NCBI GenBank assembly: GCA_018398815.1
Contig: CM031622.1
Span: 14,185,313 to 14,249,312, forward strand
From: Conus ventricosus
Lineage: Eukaryota > Mollusca > Gastropoda > Neogastropoda > Conidae
Length of the DNA stretch: 64,000 nucleotides
Direction of reading: 5' to 3'
Position 1 is the stretch's first letter; each line of letters opens with the position of its first letter. The notes beneath the pieces were generated by a model. That model was not told where the DNA came from and made no database searches. It was given only the letters and a program-made list of their open reading frames with translations. The position numbers were made by a program, and so were the translations under genes. Positions 12,341 through 24,301 of this stretch are shown here, in pieces.

Positions 12341-13312
12341 TCCCCTCACAACTCTCCCTCTGGGACGGGACCCCCACCACAGGGGACACAATCGGGGGTG
12401 CAGGAAATACACTCCACTGTCTGAGCCCCTTTTCATTTTTACCTCACCATTTCGAGAGCCCACTCAAACAGTCACCAATTGTAAGGGGAAAAAAATTTTT
12501 ACAAAAACTTTTGTTCGTTTTCCTAAGAGACCATAGTACTTTAAATTTTCGCTGGGGGAATTTTTTCAAATGAAAAATAAGGGTTGGTGTTCTTTGGTTT
12601 CTTTTTCATTGATTGTTTTTAAAAAAAGCAACTTTTTATCACTGAAAAGAAGTTGATTTTATGTCATCAATTTTTCAAATAACTGTTAGAGCTCGTCAGT
12701 TTTGAAATCAACTTTTTCTGTGAAATAAAAAAGGTAAACCCCAAAAACCCAAAAAAAAAAAAAAAAGGAGCAAACTGTTCCATTTCACAATAAAAATTTA
12801 CTGTAAAACACTTTTCAGCTTCTTTGGACAAGGAGTATCAAGCATATCTTCCCAAAAAACAAAAGCACCAAAAAAACAAAAGGGTTGGGGGGCAACATTC
12901 CATTTACAATACATGCAAATTTACATAATCCACACAACACACCACACACAACCTCCTACCTCATGTTGTGCCATAGAATAACCACAGAGATTTTTTGTAT
13001 TTTGCAATTTCCCCAGTAATTCCCCGACCGTAATAAAAAGCGTTTTTGACAAATAATGGTCAAAACCCAAATCATTTTTAAAATTGAAAAAATAATGTGT
13101 ACAAAACTCCAAAAACATTTTTTAAAATTTTTAAAAAAAAATATAAACATAAAAAAAAGGGAAAAAAAACAACAAAGCAGAATTTTAAAAACCTTGGGGA
13201 TGATGGCAATGACGGACCAGGACAGGATTTCAGGCAAAATTTAAGGGGATAATTGACAGTTTTTAACTTCAAGCGTCCCACAGATGACACCACGATGAAG
13301 AATAATGTACAA

Positions 13313-13318
13313 ACCCCC

Positions 13319-13349
<31 letters not shown>

Positions 13350-13364
13350 AAAAAAACCCCCCCT

Positions 13365-13395
<31 letters not shown>

Positions 13396-13459
13396 AAAAC
13401 CCCCCCCCCCCCCCCCCCCCCCCCCCACCCCCCCCCCCACCCCCCCCCCCCCCCCCCCC

Positions 13460-13490
<31 letters not shown>

Positions 13491-13625
13491 ACCCCCCCCC
13501 CCCCCCCAAAACCCCCCCCCCCCCCCCCCCCCCCAAACCTTTCCCCCCCCACCCCCCCCCCCCCCCCACCCCCATTTTCCCCCCCCCCCCACTAACCCCA
13601 CCCCCCCCCCCCCCCACCCCCCCCC
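13313..13625. repeat. About 310 bp of near-pure poly-C with A interruptions
   Basis: Long C runs broken by A, AAAA, TTTT or GGGG. All proline-rich (plus) and glycine-rich (minus) frames here are trivial translations of this tract. A stretch like this is at least as likely to be a sequencing or consensus artefact as real DNA. Confidence 0.85.
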
Positions 13626-13811
13626 AACAAAAAAATTTTTTAAAATTTAAATGTTTGTCGACTTTGAAAATATGGGAAATAAAAGTTTTTCATTTTGGGG
13701 GGTAATTAACACACCAAAATCGCGTCGCCACACAACCCCCCCACCCCACCCACCCAACAAACACAACCACAACACCGCAGCGCCGGCTAGCAAATGCCCC
13801 ATACCCCCATC

Positions 13812-14264
13812 TTAAAGAGCCGGGCACACCAACCAAAAAGGAATAAAAAATCCAATCCAAAAAACAAAACCATACCCCCAAATAAAATTAACACCCAAAC
13901 CCCCCCCATCACTCACACAACAGTCTTTCTGCGTTGGTGATCTTCCGTGGTGGGTCTGACGCTGCTCTCTGCTGGATTTCGTAAACAACGATGTGATCTT
14001 CTGACTGGAGGCACTCGCAGCTGTCTCTTTGTGCATTTTCCCCGAGATATGGCGCTTGCAGTCATTGCTCCCCCATGTCCGATGGAGAAGTCTGAATTGC
14101 ACACCGAGCAGAAATGAGTATACAAATCCAGGTCCATGACAAGGCCAAGTCCGCGTGTATTTACTTCGGAACACTTGCTTCTTCGCCTTCTTCCGTTGTG
14201 GCACAGTGGTTTTCGAACCCTCGTCATCGGTTTCATGCAAACGTTTAGAAGATTTCTCCGCCAT
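13812..14264 (-). pseudogene. hAT-type transposase N-terminus with BED-like zinc finger, frameshifted
   Basis: On the minus strand an ATG at 14264 opens a frame beginning MAEKSSKRLHETDDEG and continuing through a basic KKAKKQVFRSKYTRTWPC segment. It breaks, and the finger FCSVCNSDFSIGHGG is read in a second frame; then the first frame resumes with DCKRHISGKMHKE and SQKITSLFTKS. This C-x2-C...DFSI-x-HGG...H...K-x-H layout matches BED-type fingers at the N-terminus of hAT-family transposases and domesticated derivatives. A related finger lies at 63390-63620. The two frame changes near 14140 and 14080 mean the copy is dead or has consensus errors. The transposase core is not present. Confidence 0.65.
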
Positions 14265-14463
14265 TTTCACAATCGCCGGCAAAAAATCGGTTGAAACTTT
14301 GTCTTACAATGGCTGAACAAAAAGCTTCGAATGGCGCGCACAGATGTGATGGCGTGTCGTGTTGGCCCACAGCACTACATTGACCAATCGCAAGTTCCGA
14401 ACCATCTGTGGTTTCGGCTTGAGTCAAGGGAAGTTACTCTGCGGTCTCGGAAAGGTCTAGCAG

Positions 14464-14600
14464 TCGACAATTTTTCGAGTCTGAAATTTGCGTAGTTTTT
14501 CAATTTTCTTTTCCGTAATTTCGCACGGAAAATCGTACCTCCGTAATGGGGGGTTAATTTCCGTAAAATTACGGACGATTACGGAAGGGTAGGCAGGTCT

Positions 14601-14601
<1 letters not shown>
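14464..14601 (-). mobile_element. hAT-type element terminal region with CCGTAATTTTACGG subterminal palindromes
   Basis: Read on the minus strand from 14601 the sequence begins CAGACCTGCCTACCCTTCCG and then carries several CCGTAA/TTACGG motifs, including the palindrome CCGTAATTTTACGG. The element at 63187 on the plus strand begins CAGACCTGTTTACTCTTACG and has the same subterminal palindromes. A CAG start followed by short subterminal repeats is typical of hAT ends. This end lies directly against a (CA)n tract and about 340 bp from the BED-finger start codon. Confidence 0.6.
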
Positions 14602-14635
<34 letters not shown>

Positions 14636-14763
14636 ACTGACTGAAACCAATTTATTGTCAGATTAACTCATAGTTGTACTGACATTTAAGAAAACATTAT
14701 GAGCAGAATATCAAAGTTTTTCATTCAAAGAAAAGGAGCATAATTAACACACAAAAATACGCG

Positions 14764-14842
<79 letters not shown>

Positions 14843-15003
14843 GTGAGCACATGCACATACACACACACATACGTATGCGCACGCGCGCACAACACACACA
14901 CACAAACACGCCCACATACACAAATACACACATCTCAATACGAACACACCCATACCCTCACATACACTCAAACTTACACACTCACACACACAAACATACA
15001 CAC

Positions 15004-15060
<57 letters not shown>

Positions 15061-15240
15061 ACACCCCACCACACCATACTACCCTACACACACACACATG
15101 CACGCGTGCGTGCACACACACACACACACACTCATACTCGAGCACTCGTACGCACATGCACTCACTCTCATGCATACACGCACACATACGCGCGCGCACC
15201 CACCCCAACACACACACACACACACACACACTCACACACA
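14602..15240. repeat. Compound (CA)n / (CG)n microsatellites
   Basis: CA runs at about 14602-14631, 14767-14830 and 15006-15060, CGCG stretches, and imperfect CACA-rich DNA between them. Frames translating to long Cys/Val or His/Thr runs are artefacts of these dinucleotides. Confidence 0.95.
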
Positions 15241-15279
15241 CAGAGAAAAAAAAACATTAAAAGAAAAAGAAACACCCGA

Positions 15280-15765
15280 AGGTGCTGGGGAGGACCCAGA
15301 GAAGCACCGTCCTCACCTGCCTTTAGAGCAGTCCTGTACCACCCTTGGAGGCCTGCGCTGTGTTGACGATGGGTACAGGCACGCGCAGGACACTCCATTA
15401 AGATATCAAGGGACATAACTGCTCCTGAACAGAGGTAAATTAGACTACAGGTTGCAGCTCATAACAGCCTTAAAGTAGCATCCCCATGGGTGTACCAGCC
15501 CGTATTTCATGACTGCAGAGCCCACCGGCGAAAAACACCACCCTCCAGCTGCCGAGCACACCCCACAGACCCAACCACCCCTGCCCACGGACAGATGAAG
15601 ACGGTGCCACTCCAGACACAGCCAAGCTTTCGCCATACGGTCTTATGTGCCCTCAAGAGAGAATCCAAAGTTGTAGTCTTTCCCACTGTCAACAGGACTT
15701 TCCCTGTGGTCAGTGGGTCTTTCCTCACCGTCACTGGACCTTTCTCCAGGGTCAGCCTAGTTAAG
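15280..15765. repeat. Dispersed repeat (copy 2), partner of 2395-3175
   Basis: Blocks matching the first copy occur in the same order: CCTGTACCACCCTTGGA near 15335, AAGGGACATAACTGCTCC near 15408, TTCCCACTGTCAACAGG near 15679, CACTGGACCTTTCTCCA near 15735. It lacks the 37-bp array. A (CA)n tract follows at about 15773-15802. Confidence 0.6.
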
Positions 15766-15776
15766 GCAAACACACC

Positions 15777-15807
<31 letters not shown>

Positions 15808-15941
15808 ACACAGAGAAAAAAAACATTAAAAAAAATTATAAAAAAGAATTCTGCCCATTATATATAATCTTGTATCCCTTTGTGCCTTTGCCATCATCTC
15901 TCTCTCCCTCTTCAAACATCAAAGGGGGGTCATGTGATTTG

Positions 15942-16932
15942 ACACGAAGCGACAGGGCGCTATTTATTTCAGCTGCGGCAATTGTTTTCTATTTTCCTGT
16001 GACAATGCCAGTTACTGGACTTCCAGCGACTGCGGAGTCAGCCCTAAACGCCCTGCTGACTGACAACTGTGTTTCAAGCTGGAACATTACTGGTGAAGGC
16101 AGCAACACAGTGGTCGTTCTGCGACTGAAGCCGGTCAGCCCAGTGTCAACAACAATGGCGGATCCTGTGCTGAACCGGAGAACGCAAGTTCATTACTACA
16201 GGAAGAAGCCCCCCAGCCAGGTGCGACGGGATCAAGAGAGATCGAAGCAGCAGAACAGACGACATGAACAGGTTGGTGCTGGTCTCGGTACCACTTGTGT
16301 TGCGAATGAACTGGCCATGCCTGACACCGAATCAGATGAACACAGTACACAGCAGAGAAGGAACACATCAAGCTGACTCGAGATGATGATGACACGTCGC
16401 ATATTCAGGATATGCTTCTGTGTTTGCATTCCGATCTGTCGGAGTGTAATAGCAGGGAGCCAGAAATCCACCCGTCGGACATCGACACAAGTCTGGAGCA
16501 AGCTATAGACAAAACTGTCGCTGGTTGTGACATGGGAGTGGTTAAGGGTTATGTCGCTACTCTGACAGTGCAACAGGTGCAGAGACGATTGCGAGATCCG
16601 CACAGAAATCAACCATTTCGGAAGGTCGTGTTCCATCCAACCGAAATGTGGGTGTGCTGCTGTGTGAATCAGACGACTTCGTTCTAGAATATTCCTGCGA
16701 TCCGTGTTCAGAAGATGATTGCTTATTCTGGTTTGACAAGCAGGAAGAAAGACGCATGTCATCGAGGAATGTGTTAAACTGGCCTGCCTTCAGAAAGGAA
16801 GACGTATCGGCAACACAAAGCATGCAGAGACCCAAAAGCACATGCTCTACGGCGGCTGCAAGCTGTCCACGGACTGATCCAGTTTTACCTGGGGTGACTG
16901 TCGTCTACAGAACTGACAGTGAATACCAGTGA
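15942..16932 (+). pseudogene. Multi-frame remnant of a repeat-encoded (probably mobile-element) protein
   Basis: Three successive plus-strand frames appear to be one broken gene. The first runs from an ATG near 16005 (MPVTGLPATAES) through NTVVVLRLKP and YRKKPPSQVRRDQERSKQQ to a stop near 16373. The second, overlapping it, runs through IKLTRDDDDTSHIQDML and VQQVQRRLRDPHRN to about 16640. The third starts with MGVLLCESDDFVLEYS and ends at 16932. Mixed charge, the basic RRDQERS stretch and sensible joins suggest a single protein of about 300 residues with two single-base frameshifts. I recall similar repeat-encoded proteins from molluscs but cannot name the family. A 3' stretch to 17105 ends in (TTCG)n, like a retroelement tail. 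Confidence 0.5.
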
Positions 16933-17145
16933 CATTTTCTCGTTCTCGATTTCGTCATGTAAAGTGAAAGAAAAGGATTTTGCTGTGGTTTCCATGTCAA
17001 TGAAATCGAAATAGAGTCGCGTTTTGTTGTTGTACATCACGCCGATTTGATTAATAGGCTTTACAGCCTAATAGCATTAAACTTTGTTCGTTCGTTCGTT
17101 CGTCCAAACATCAATGCAATAAGCATATAGATGAAATATTTCTAC

Positions 17146-17157
17146 ACACACACACAC

Positions 17158-17215
<58 letters not shown>
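17146..17215. repeat. (CA)n microsatellite
   Basis: CA run with one CG. The following 17216-18045 contains no gene I can support. Confidence 0.95.
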
Positions 17216-17218
<3 letters not shown>

Positions 17219-18047
17219 GGGCCTATACATACTGATATCCAGAAACATCAATTCTGTATGACCACATGTATATCCAATACATGGGAGTCAAGGATTGGCT
17301 GACGTATTACTCGAAAGAGTCGAACAGCTTATGGGTGTGTATGATTGGGGAAGGGGAGAAAGGGAGGAAGAGAGTGGGTGGGGAATGAAAAAGCCTTGCT
17401 CTACGTGCAAATTAGATGCTGAACCATACTGATATGGTATATGCCTAGAATAAGATTTTAACATTTCAAAAATTTGCGAATTGGAAAAAAAAAAACCTGT
17501 TAGGGGGGAGGGAGGCAGTGAGGAGGGGGTGGGGTGGTGGAGGAGTTTAAAATATCTTCCAAGTGGATGAGATTTAACAAGATAAACAGCCAACATTGCC
17601 AGCCTCCAACCATTCTCATAACTGGGATTGAAAACACTAGACATAGTCAGCGAAAGCTTGAAGGACTTCATCTTATCATGAAGAGGCTGAAAGAGAGTTC
17701 TTGTACTAGTATAGTCAAATAAAAAATGAGGGATATCAAGAGTCTGACCACATGCACAAGCAGGTGCCGGTTTTTAAAAAAAACGCCTAACCAACCATTA
17801 ACCCACAGCCTAAGTACAAGGTTACGATTTGGGATTGGCCCTGGGGTACAACATTTTCTTGTTGGTTTAGTCATATCCTATTTGTGCGTCCGAGCTGAAT
17901 CTTCAAGGTATTGTTTCTGTCTTACGTTCCAGATTGAACTTGTCAGAATGTGGATAACTTCAGATGAAGAAAGAAGGATATCACAATTCAAAACATCAGA
18001 TTCATTTCTAGCATTGCATAAAAGTCAGCTAAGTCATTGCCATGTAA

Positions 18048-18048
<1 letters not shown>

Positions 18049-18118
<70 letters not shown>
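18049..18118. repeat. (CA)n microsatellite
   Basis: CA run with a single CG interruption. No gene is evident from 18119 to 18605. Confidence 0.95.
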
Positions 18119-18120
<2 letters not shown>

Positions 18121-18605
18121 GCCATGCAATACTTCCAAAATCTGTTTAAAGGAATGGTGATGTTATGCAAGCATTTGAAGCTGTGTTAATACAATGCATT
18201 GATTTGATAACTGAAAAAGGACAAATAAATCATGGTCTGAAGCACCCCTCCCTCCTCCCACCTGCTTAACAATTCCACAAATGGACAGAAAAACAAACAA
18301 AATGTAATTCTATCCAAGCAAGAAAATGAAGATGCTTTAAGACTCTGGAATCGGTAATTAAGAAAACATTCTTCTGCATTGTCTAATACACATAATTCAC
18401 CTTGGCTATTCACTCCAGCTTGGAGCCTTAGCAGATTCTTTCAACAGTAAATCAAGGTAGACAAGCCGTGATCAAATACTAACTTCAGCTGAACGTTGTT
18501 CCACCGGTAGACAGTGGAAGTGATAACTCTTATTTTCCTGATCTGTCTCAGCAGGATCACAGGGAGGAGTCTGCCATGACCATCTTCCATTTCTGACCGT
18601 CAGGT

Positions 18606-18907
18606 GACTCTGGAAATAAGATAGATAAGATAATGTTGCTTATAACCCAGCCGACCGCAAAGGGCCACATTAGGGCTGTCACCACGTTAAAATCAACTCA
18701 CCAGTCATTTAAAAAAAATAAAAAATAAATAAAAAATAAAAAACCACAACCTTTCACACATCTCTTTAAATGACATCGTCCAGAAACCCACCAGAAACTC
18801 AGTTAAAAATCTTTCTTCCGTAAAATCTAAATCGGATAAAAAATGTTAAATCTCTCTCAAAAACTCAAGGATCACGTCAGGCGGGACATCCCTGAGACTC
18901 TGGAAAT
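18606..18907 (-). mobile_element. 5'-truncated LINE tail with (TTATC)n end and 12-bp target-site duplication (copy 2)
   Basis: Minus-strand insert at 18895-18618 flanked by GACTCTGGAAAT at 18606-18617 and 18896-18907. Read on the minus strand it starts inside the coding end of the LINE (the GGGATGTCCCGCCTGACGTG region), passes the stop codon and ends in the same ATAAGCAAC plus TTATC tail as the copies at 5.2 and 55.7 kb. It is longer than copy 1 and about 30 bp shorter than copy 3, as expected for variable 5' truncation. Confidence 0.85.
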
Positions 18908-18959
18908 GCACACAGAGAAGGGAAAGAGTTGAGAAATACCCAGGAACCTGTGAACTGAG

Positions 18960-21900
18960 GAGAAGCCGGAGTGAGTGGGGGAGGGAGTGTGTGTTAAGAA
19001 CTACAACAGTATGTGATGTGGGGGGAGGGAGTGTGTGTTAAGAACTACAACAGTATGTGATGTGGGGGAGGGAGTGTGTGTTAAGAACTACAACAGCATG
19101 TGATGTGGGGGAGGAGTGTGTGTTAAGAACTACAACAGTATGTGATGTGGGGGAGGGAGTGTGTGTTAAGAACTACAACATTATGTGATGTGGGGGAGGG
19201 AGTGTGTGTTAAGAACGACAACAGTATGTGATGTGGGGGAGGGGAATGAGTGTTAAGAACTACAACAGTATGTGATATGGGGGAGGGAGTGTGTGTTAAG
19301 AACTACAACAGTATGTGATGTGGGGAGGGAGTGTGTGTTAAGAACTACAACAGTATGTGATGTTGGGGGAGGGAGTGTGTGTTAAGAACTACAACAGTAT
19401 GTGATGTGGGGGAGGGAGTGTGTGTTAAGAACTACAACAGTATGTGATGTGGTGGGAGGGAGTGTGTGTTAAGAACTACAACAGTACGTGATGGGGGAGG
19501 GAGTGTGTGTTAAGAACTACAACAGTATGTGATGTGGGGGAGGGAGGTGTGTGTTAAGAACTACAACAGCATGTGATGTGGGGGGGGGGGAGTGTGTGTT
19601 AAGAACTACAACAGTATGTGATGTGGGGGAGGGAGTGTGTGTTAAGAACTACAACATCATGTGATGTGGGGGAGGGAGTGTGTGTTAATAACTACAACAG
19701 TATGTGATGTGGGGGAGGGAGTGTGTGTTAAGAACTACAACATCATGTGATGTGGGGGAGGGAATGTGTGTTAAGAACTACAACAGTATGTGATGTGGGG
19801 GAGGGAGTGTGTGTTAAGAACTACAACATCATGTGATGAGGGGGAGGGAGTGTGTGTTAAGAACTACAACATCATGTGATGTGGGGGAAGGAGTGTGTGT
19901 TAAGAACTACAACACATGTGATTGGGGGGGAGGGAGTGTGTGTTAAGAACTACAACATCATGTGATGTGGGGGAGGGAGTATGTGTTAAGAACTACAACA
20001 TCATGTGATATGGGGGAGGGAGTGTGTGTTAAGAACTACAACAGCATGTGATGTGGGGGGGAGGAGTGTGTATTAAGAACTACAACATCATGTGATGTGG
20101 GGGAGGGAATGGTGTTAAGAACTACAACAGTATGTGATTGGGGGAGGGAGGTGTGTGTTAAGAACTACAACAGTATGTGATGTGGGGGAGGGAGTGTGTG
20201 TTAAGAACTACAACATCATACGTGATGTGGGGGAGGGAGTGTGTGTTAAGAACTACAACAGTATGTGATGTGGGGGAGGGAGTGTGTGTTAAGAACTACA
20301 CACTGTAGTGATGGGGGAGGGAGTGTGTGTTAAGAACTACAACAGTATGTGATGTGGGGGAGGGAGTGTGTGTTAAGAACTACAACATCATGTGATGTGG
20401 GGGAGGGAGTGTGTGTGTTAAGAACTACAACAGTATGTGATGTGGGGGAGGGAGTGTGTGTTAAGAACTACAACAGTAGTGATGTGGGGGAGGGAGTGTG
20501 TGTTAAGAACTACACATAGTAGGTGATGTGGGGGGGGGGGGGGGAGTGTGTGTTAAGAACTACAACATCATGTGATGTGGGGGAGGGAGTGTGTGTTAAG
20601 AACTACAACATCATGTGATGTGGGGGAGGGAGTGTGTGTTAAGAACTACAACAGTATGTGATGTGGGGGAGGGAGTGTGTGTTAAGAACTACAACATCAT
20701 GTGATGTGGGGAGGGAGTGTGTGTTAAGAACTACAACAGTATGTGATGTGGGGGAGGGAGTGTGTGTTAAGAACTACAACATCATGTGATGTGGGGGAGG
20801 GATGTGTGTTAAGAACTATAACAGTATGTGATGTGGGGGAGGAGTGTGTGTAAGAACTACAACATCATGTGATGTGGAGGAGGGAATGTGTGTTAAGAAC
20901 TACAACAGCATGTGATGTGGGGGAGGGAGTGTGTGTTAAGAACTACAACATCATGTGATGTGGGGGAAGGAGTGTGTGTTAAGAACTACAACAGTATGTG
21001 ATGTGGGGGAGGGAGTTGTGTTAAGAACTACAACATCATGTGATGTGGGGGAGGGAATGTGTGTTAAGAACTACAACATATGTGATGTGGGGGAGGGAAT
21101 GTGTGTTAAGAACTACAACATCATGTGATGGGGGAGGGATTGTGTGTTAAGAACTACAACATCATGTGATGTGGGGGAGGGAATGTTGTGTTAAGAACTA
21201 CAACATATGTGATGTGGGGGAAGGTAGTGTGTGTTAAGAACTACAACATATGTGATGTGGGGGAGGGAGTGTGTGTTAAGAACTACAACAGTATGTGATG
21301 TGGGGGAGGTGTGTGTGTTAAGAACTACAACATATGTGATGTGGGGGAGGGAATGTGTGTTAAGAACTACAACAGTATGTGATGTGGGGGAGGGATGTGT
21401 GTTAAGAACTACAACATCATGTGATGTGGGGGAGGGAATGAGTGTTAAGAACTACAACAGTATGTGATGTGGGGGAGGGAATGTGTGTTAAGAACTACAA
21501 CATATGTGATGTGGGGGAGGGAATGAGTGTTAAGAACTACAACAGTCGTGATGGGGGAGGGAGTGTGTGTTAAGAACTACAACATCATGTGATGTGGGGG
21601 AGGGAAGTGAGTGTTAAGAACTACAACATTATGTGATGTGGTGGAGGGAATGTGTGTTAAGAAATCCAACAGTATGTGATGTGGGGGAGGGAATGTGTGT
21701 TAAAACTACAACAATTGATGTGGGGGAGGGAATGAGTGTTAAGAACTAAACATTATGTGATGTGGGGGAGGGAATGATGTGTTAAGAACTACAACATTAT
21801 GTGATGTGGGGGAGGGATGTGTGTTAAGAAACTACAAACATTATGTGATGTGGGGGAGGGAGTGTGTGTTAAGAACTACAACATTATGTGATGTGGGGGA

Positions 21901-22340
21901 GGGAAGTGTGTGTTAAGAACTACAACAGTATGTGATGTGGGGGAGGGAGTGTGTGTTAAGAACTACAACATAATGTGATGGGGGGAGGGAATGTGTGTTA
22001 AGAACTACAACAGTCGTGATGGGAGAGGGCAGTTGTTTAAGAACTACACATCATGTGATGTGGTGGAGGCAGTGTGTGAAGAACTAAATCAACATATCTG
22101 ATGTGGGGTAGGGAGGTGTTTAAGAACTACAACAATATGTGATGTGGGGGAGGGAGTGTGTTAAGAACTACAACATCGTGATTGGGAGGAAGTGTGTGTT
22201 AAGAACTACAACATCATGTGATGTGGGGGAGGGAATGTGTGTAAGAACTACAAAATTATGTGATTGGGGAGGGAATGTGTGTTAAGAACTACAACATCTT
22301 GGATGCGGGGGAGGGGCGGTGTTAAAGAACTACAACCCTC
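18960..22340. repeat. 43-bp satellite array, close to 80 units
   Basis: The unit reads GTGATGTGGGGGAGGGAGTG, then TGTGTTAAGAACTACAACAG and TAT. One strand is strongly purine-rich. Two variants, ending CAGTATG and CATCATG, alternate over much of 20.4-21.1 kb, an incipient 86-bp higher-order unit. Units become more diverged after about 22.0 kb. Confidence 0.95.
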
Positions 22341-22990
22341 ATGTGATGTGGGGAAAAAGAGTAACGACCCTGCAATCTTTGATTTGAGGCAAAAAAGGGG
22401 GAAAATAGAATCGTCACTACCTGCAATCTGTGATTTGGGCAAAAAAGGGGAGAATAAAGAATTGTCATCATCCAGCAATCTGTTATTTGAGGAAAAGGGG
22501 AGAAAAAGAATTGTCATCTATCCTGCAATCTGTGATTTGGACAAAGGCACAAAATCAAAATCAGCTGCTGTGATTTGGATAAAAAAAACACTGGGACAGA
22601 TACTTCAGAGTCTGCCATTTGCACAAAACAGTTAAGGAATAGTGCATGACTTTGGGGAAGGGGGGGGGGGGGGGGGGGAGAAAGAGGAAATACCCTGCAG
22701 TGTGTAATTTGGGGAAAAAAAAGATATCCCTTGCAGTGTAATGAGGAGGAAAATAAGAGTTTTGGTTGTGCTAGGAGTGTGTGACTTGGGAGAAGTAAGG
22801 AATACCATACAGTCTGTGACTGCGGAGACAAAGAGATAAGGAAGTGAACATGCACTTTGTGAAATAACAGATGATTTTTTGGGTGGGGTGTGGTTTCAGA
22901 ATGAAGAAACATATCCTTTAGTCTGTGATCTGGGAGTTGGAGGGGGGGGGGGGGGGGGGGGGGAGTGATGAAATACAGCAGCAGTAAGTG
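22341..22990. repeat. Degenerate tandem repeat (about 60-65 bp) with poly-G tracts
   Basis: Repeated variants of CCTGCAATCTGTGATTTGGG followed by an AAAAAGGGG stretch, with poly-G runs near 22658-22678 and 22940-22964. The last part is strongly degenerate. From 22991 to 23385 no gene is seen. Confidence 0.7.
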
Positions 22991-23384
22991 ATTCTCAGGG
23001 AGAAGAGTGAAGAAATGTGGCTGCAGTCCCAAATCTTTTTCCTTACCAACACAGAATAGTAGTCATGTGCAAACATAGCATTTCACTTTGATTCAGATTT
23101 GAACGCAGCTTCATTGCACAGAAATGTTATTGCATGGCAAACTACATTATAATACATTACTGTGTTTGATAGAATATATATATTTATATCTTAAGTACCT
23201 CAGCACAAAGTCGTATGCCATATGCTTTGACACAGTGTTAAAGAAACCCTCAAATCATTTATATCCTATGTGTTTATTGCAAAATCTATCCAATAGTATG
23301 CTAAAATGATAGAATTTTAAAAATACAAAAACTACTTATTTTTGCTTAAAAAACATGAAAAATTATACATAAAATGACAGCAGC

Positions 23385-23640
23385 TGCCATGCCGAAGTGG
23401 GCAGTGTCACGGACTCCCAACTGGGAGATCATGGGTTTGATTCCCATCACAGCCATTTATTTGTAGGATTTTTCTGCCCTAACCAGCTCCTACCCATAGC
23501 CGAGTTTGCCATGACCCTCAACTGGGAAGACCTGGACCACATTGCTGAGCTTCATCCACTTATTGGGTGCATCTCTGAGTGCTGCTCAAATTTCCTGATC
23601 ATCTCTTTCTGGCCTGGCTGATTTCAGGATATATCATGAA
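23385..23640 (+). mobile_element. tRNA-derived SINE (plus)
   Basis: CCGAAGTGGGCAGTGTCACG resembles an RNA polymerase III A-box region, and GGGTTTGATTCCCATC about 50 bp later resembles a B box (GGTTCGAATCC consensus) inside a T-arm-like palindrome. A complete tRNA cloverleaf is not present, so this is a SINE head and not a functional tRNA gene. The extent of the tail is uncertain. Confidence 0.5.
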
Positions 23641-24301
23641 AGTGAGTAGTTGCAGCAGTCTCAGCTTTTCTGTAGCATCGCAGTCTCAACGCATGCTTGT
23701 GACTATTTACTGTCAGACATGCCATCATTCATGCTCTCTGACGGATATTGTGGCCAACAAAGTTCAATCTGTGGCCCATATAGCCCATTCATGTCCTCAA
23801 AGTGGTTATAACTGTTCCATGTATGATGAACAGCATGCACCATCGGTGTGGTGGTAGTTCTGTTGGGTAATCTCTAGACGACTTGACATTGACTGCTCCC
23901 CGTGGATTGCCTGTGCCAGGGCTGTGGTGGGCAGGGCCAGGCTGTTGCTGTGGACAGGCGTTGGAATGAGCGGGGGGGTGCAATGCTACTGAGGTTGCAT
24001 AGACAATGGGACAGAAATTATTTTTAAAAAAAGTAAAGTGACTGAATGTGAAAATAACATATAGCAACACCAACTTGGAAATGCAGATTTTTTTAAGCAT
24101 TAACAATTTTGTTCTGGAGAGCACAGCCAACAGAGGGCAAAGTCGGTTCACTAAAACTCAAGAGCACACATACCTACAACAGTAATACAGGAAACGAAGA
24201 TGAGAATTTCACCAAGACGCAAGCTAACTTTGTTTAGCACTGTAAGGAAAACTGCCTCCTAAGCTGGCAGCTGACTCACCTGCTCTTCTCTCTTTCTGCA
24301 G

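Noticed and set aside
13253..13705. Proline-rich (plus) and glycine-rich (minus) proteins
   Set aside because: They translate a near-pure poly-C tract of doubtful quality.
14721..15418. Long frames with Cys/Val or His/Thr runs on both strands (also at 24.3-24.8 kb)
   Set aside because: They are plain translations of (CA)n repeats and show no start, splice or domain evidence.
23385..23460. tRNA gene
   Set aside because: A- and B-box-like sequences are present, but the arms do not fold into a cloverleaf; a tRNA-derived SINE is the better call. The same was concluded for 27150-27240 and 62530-62640.
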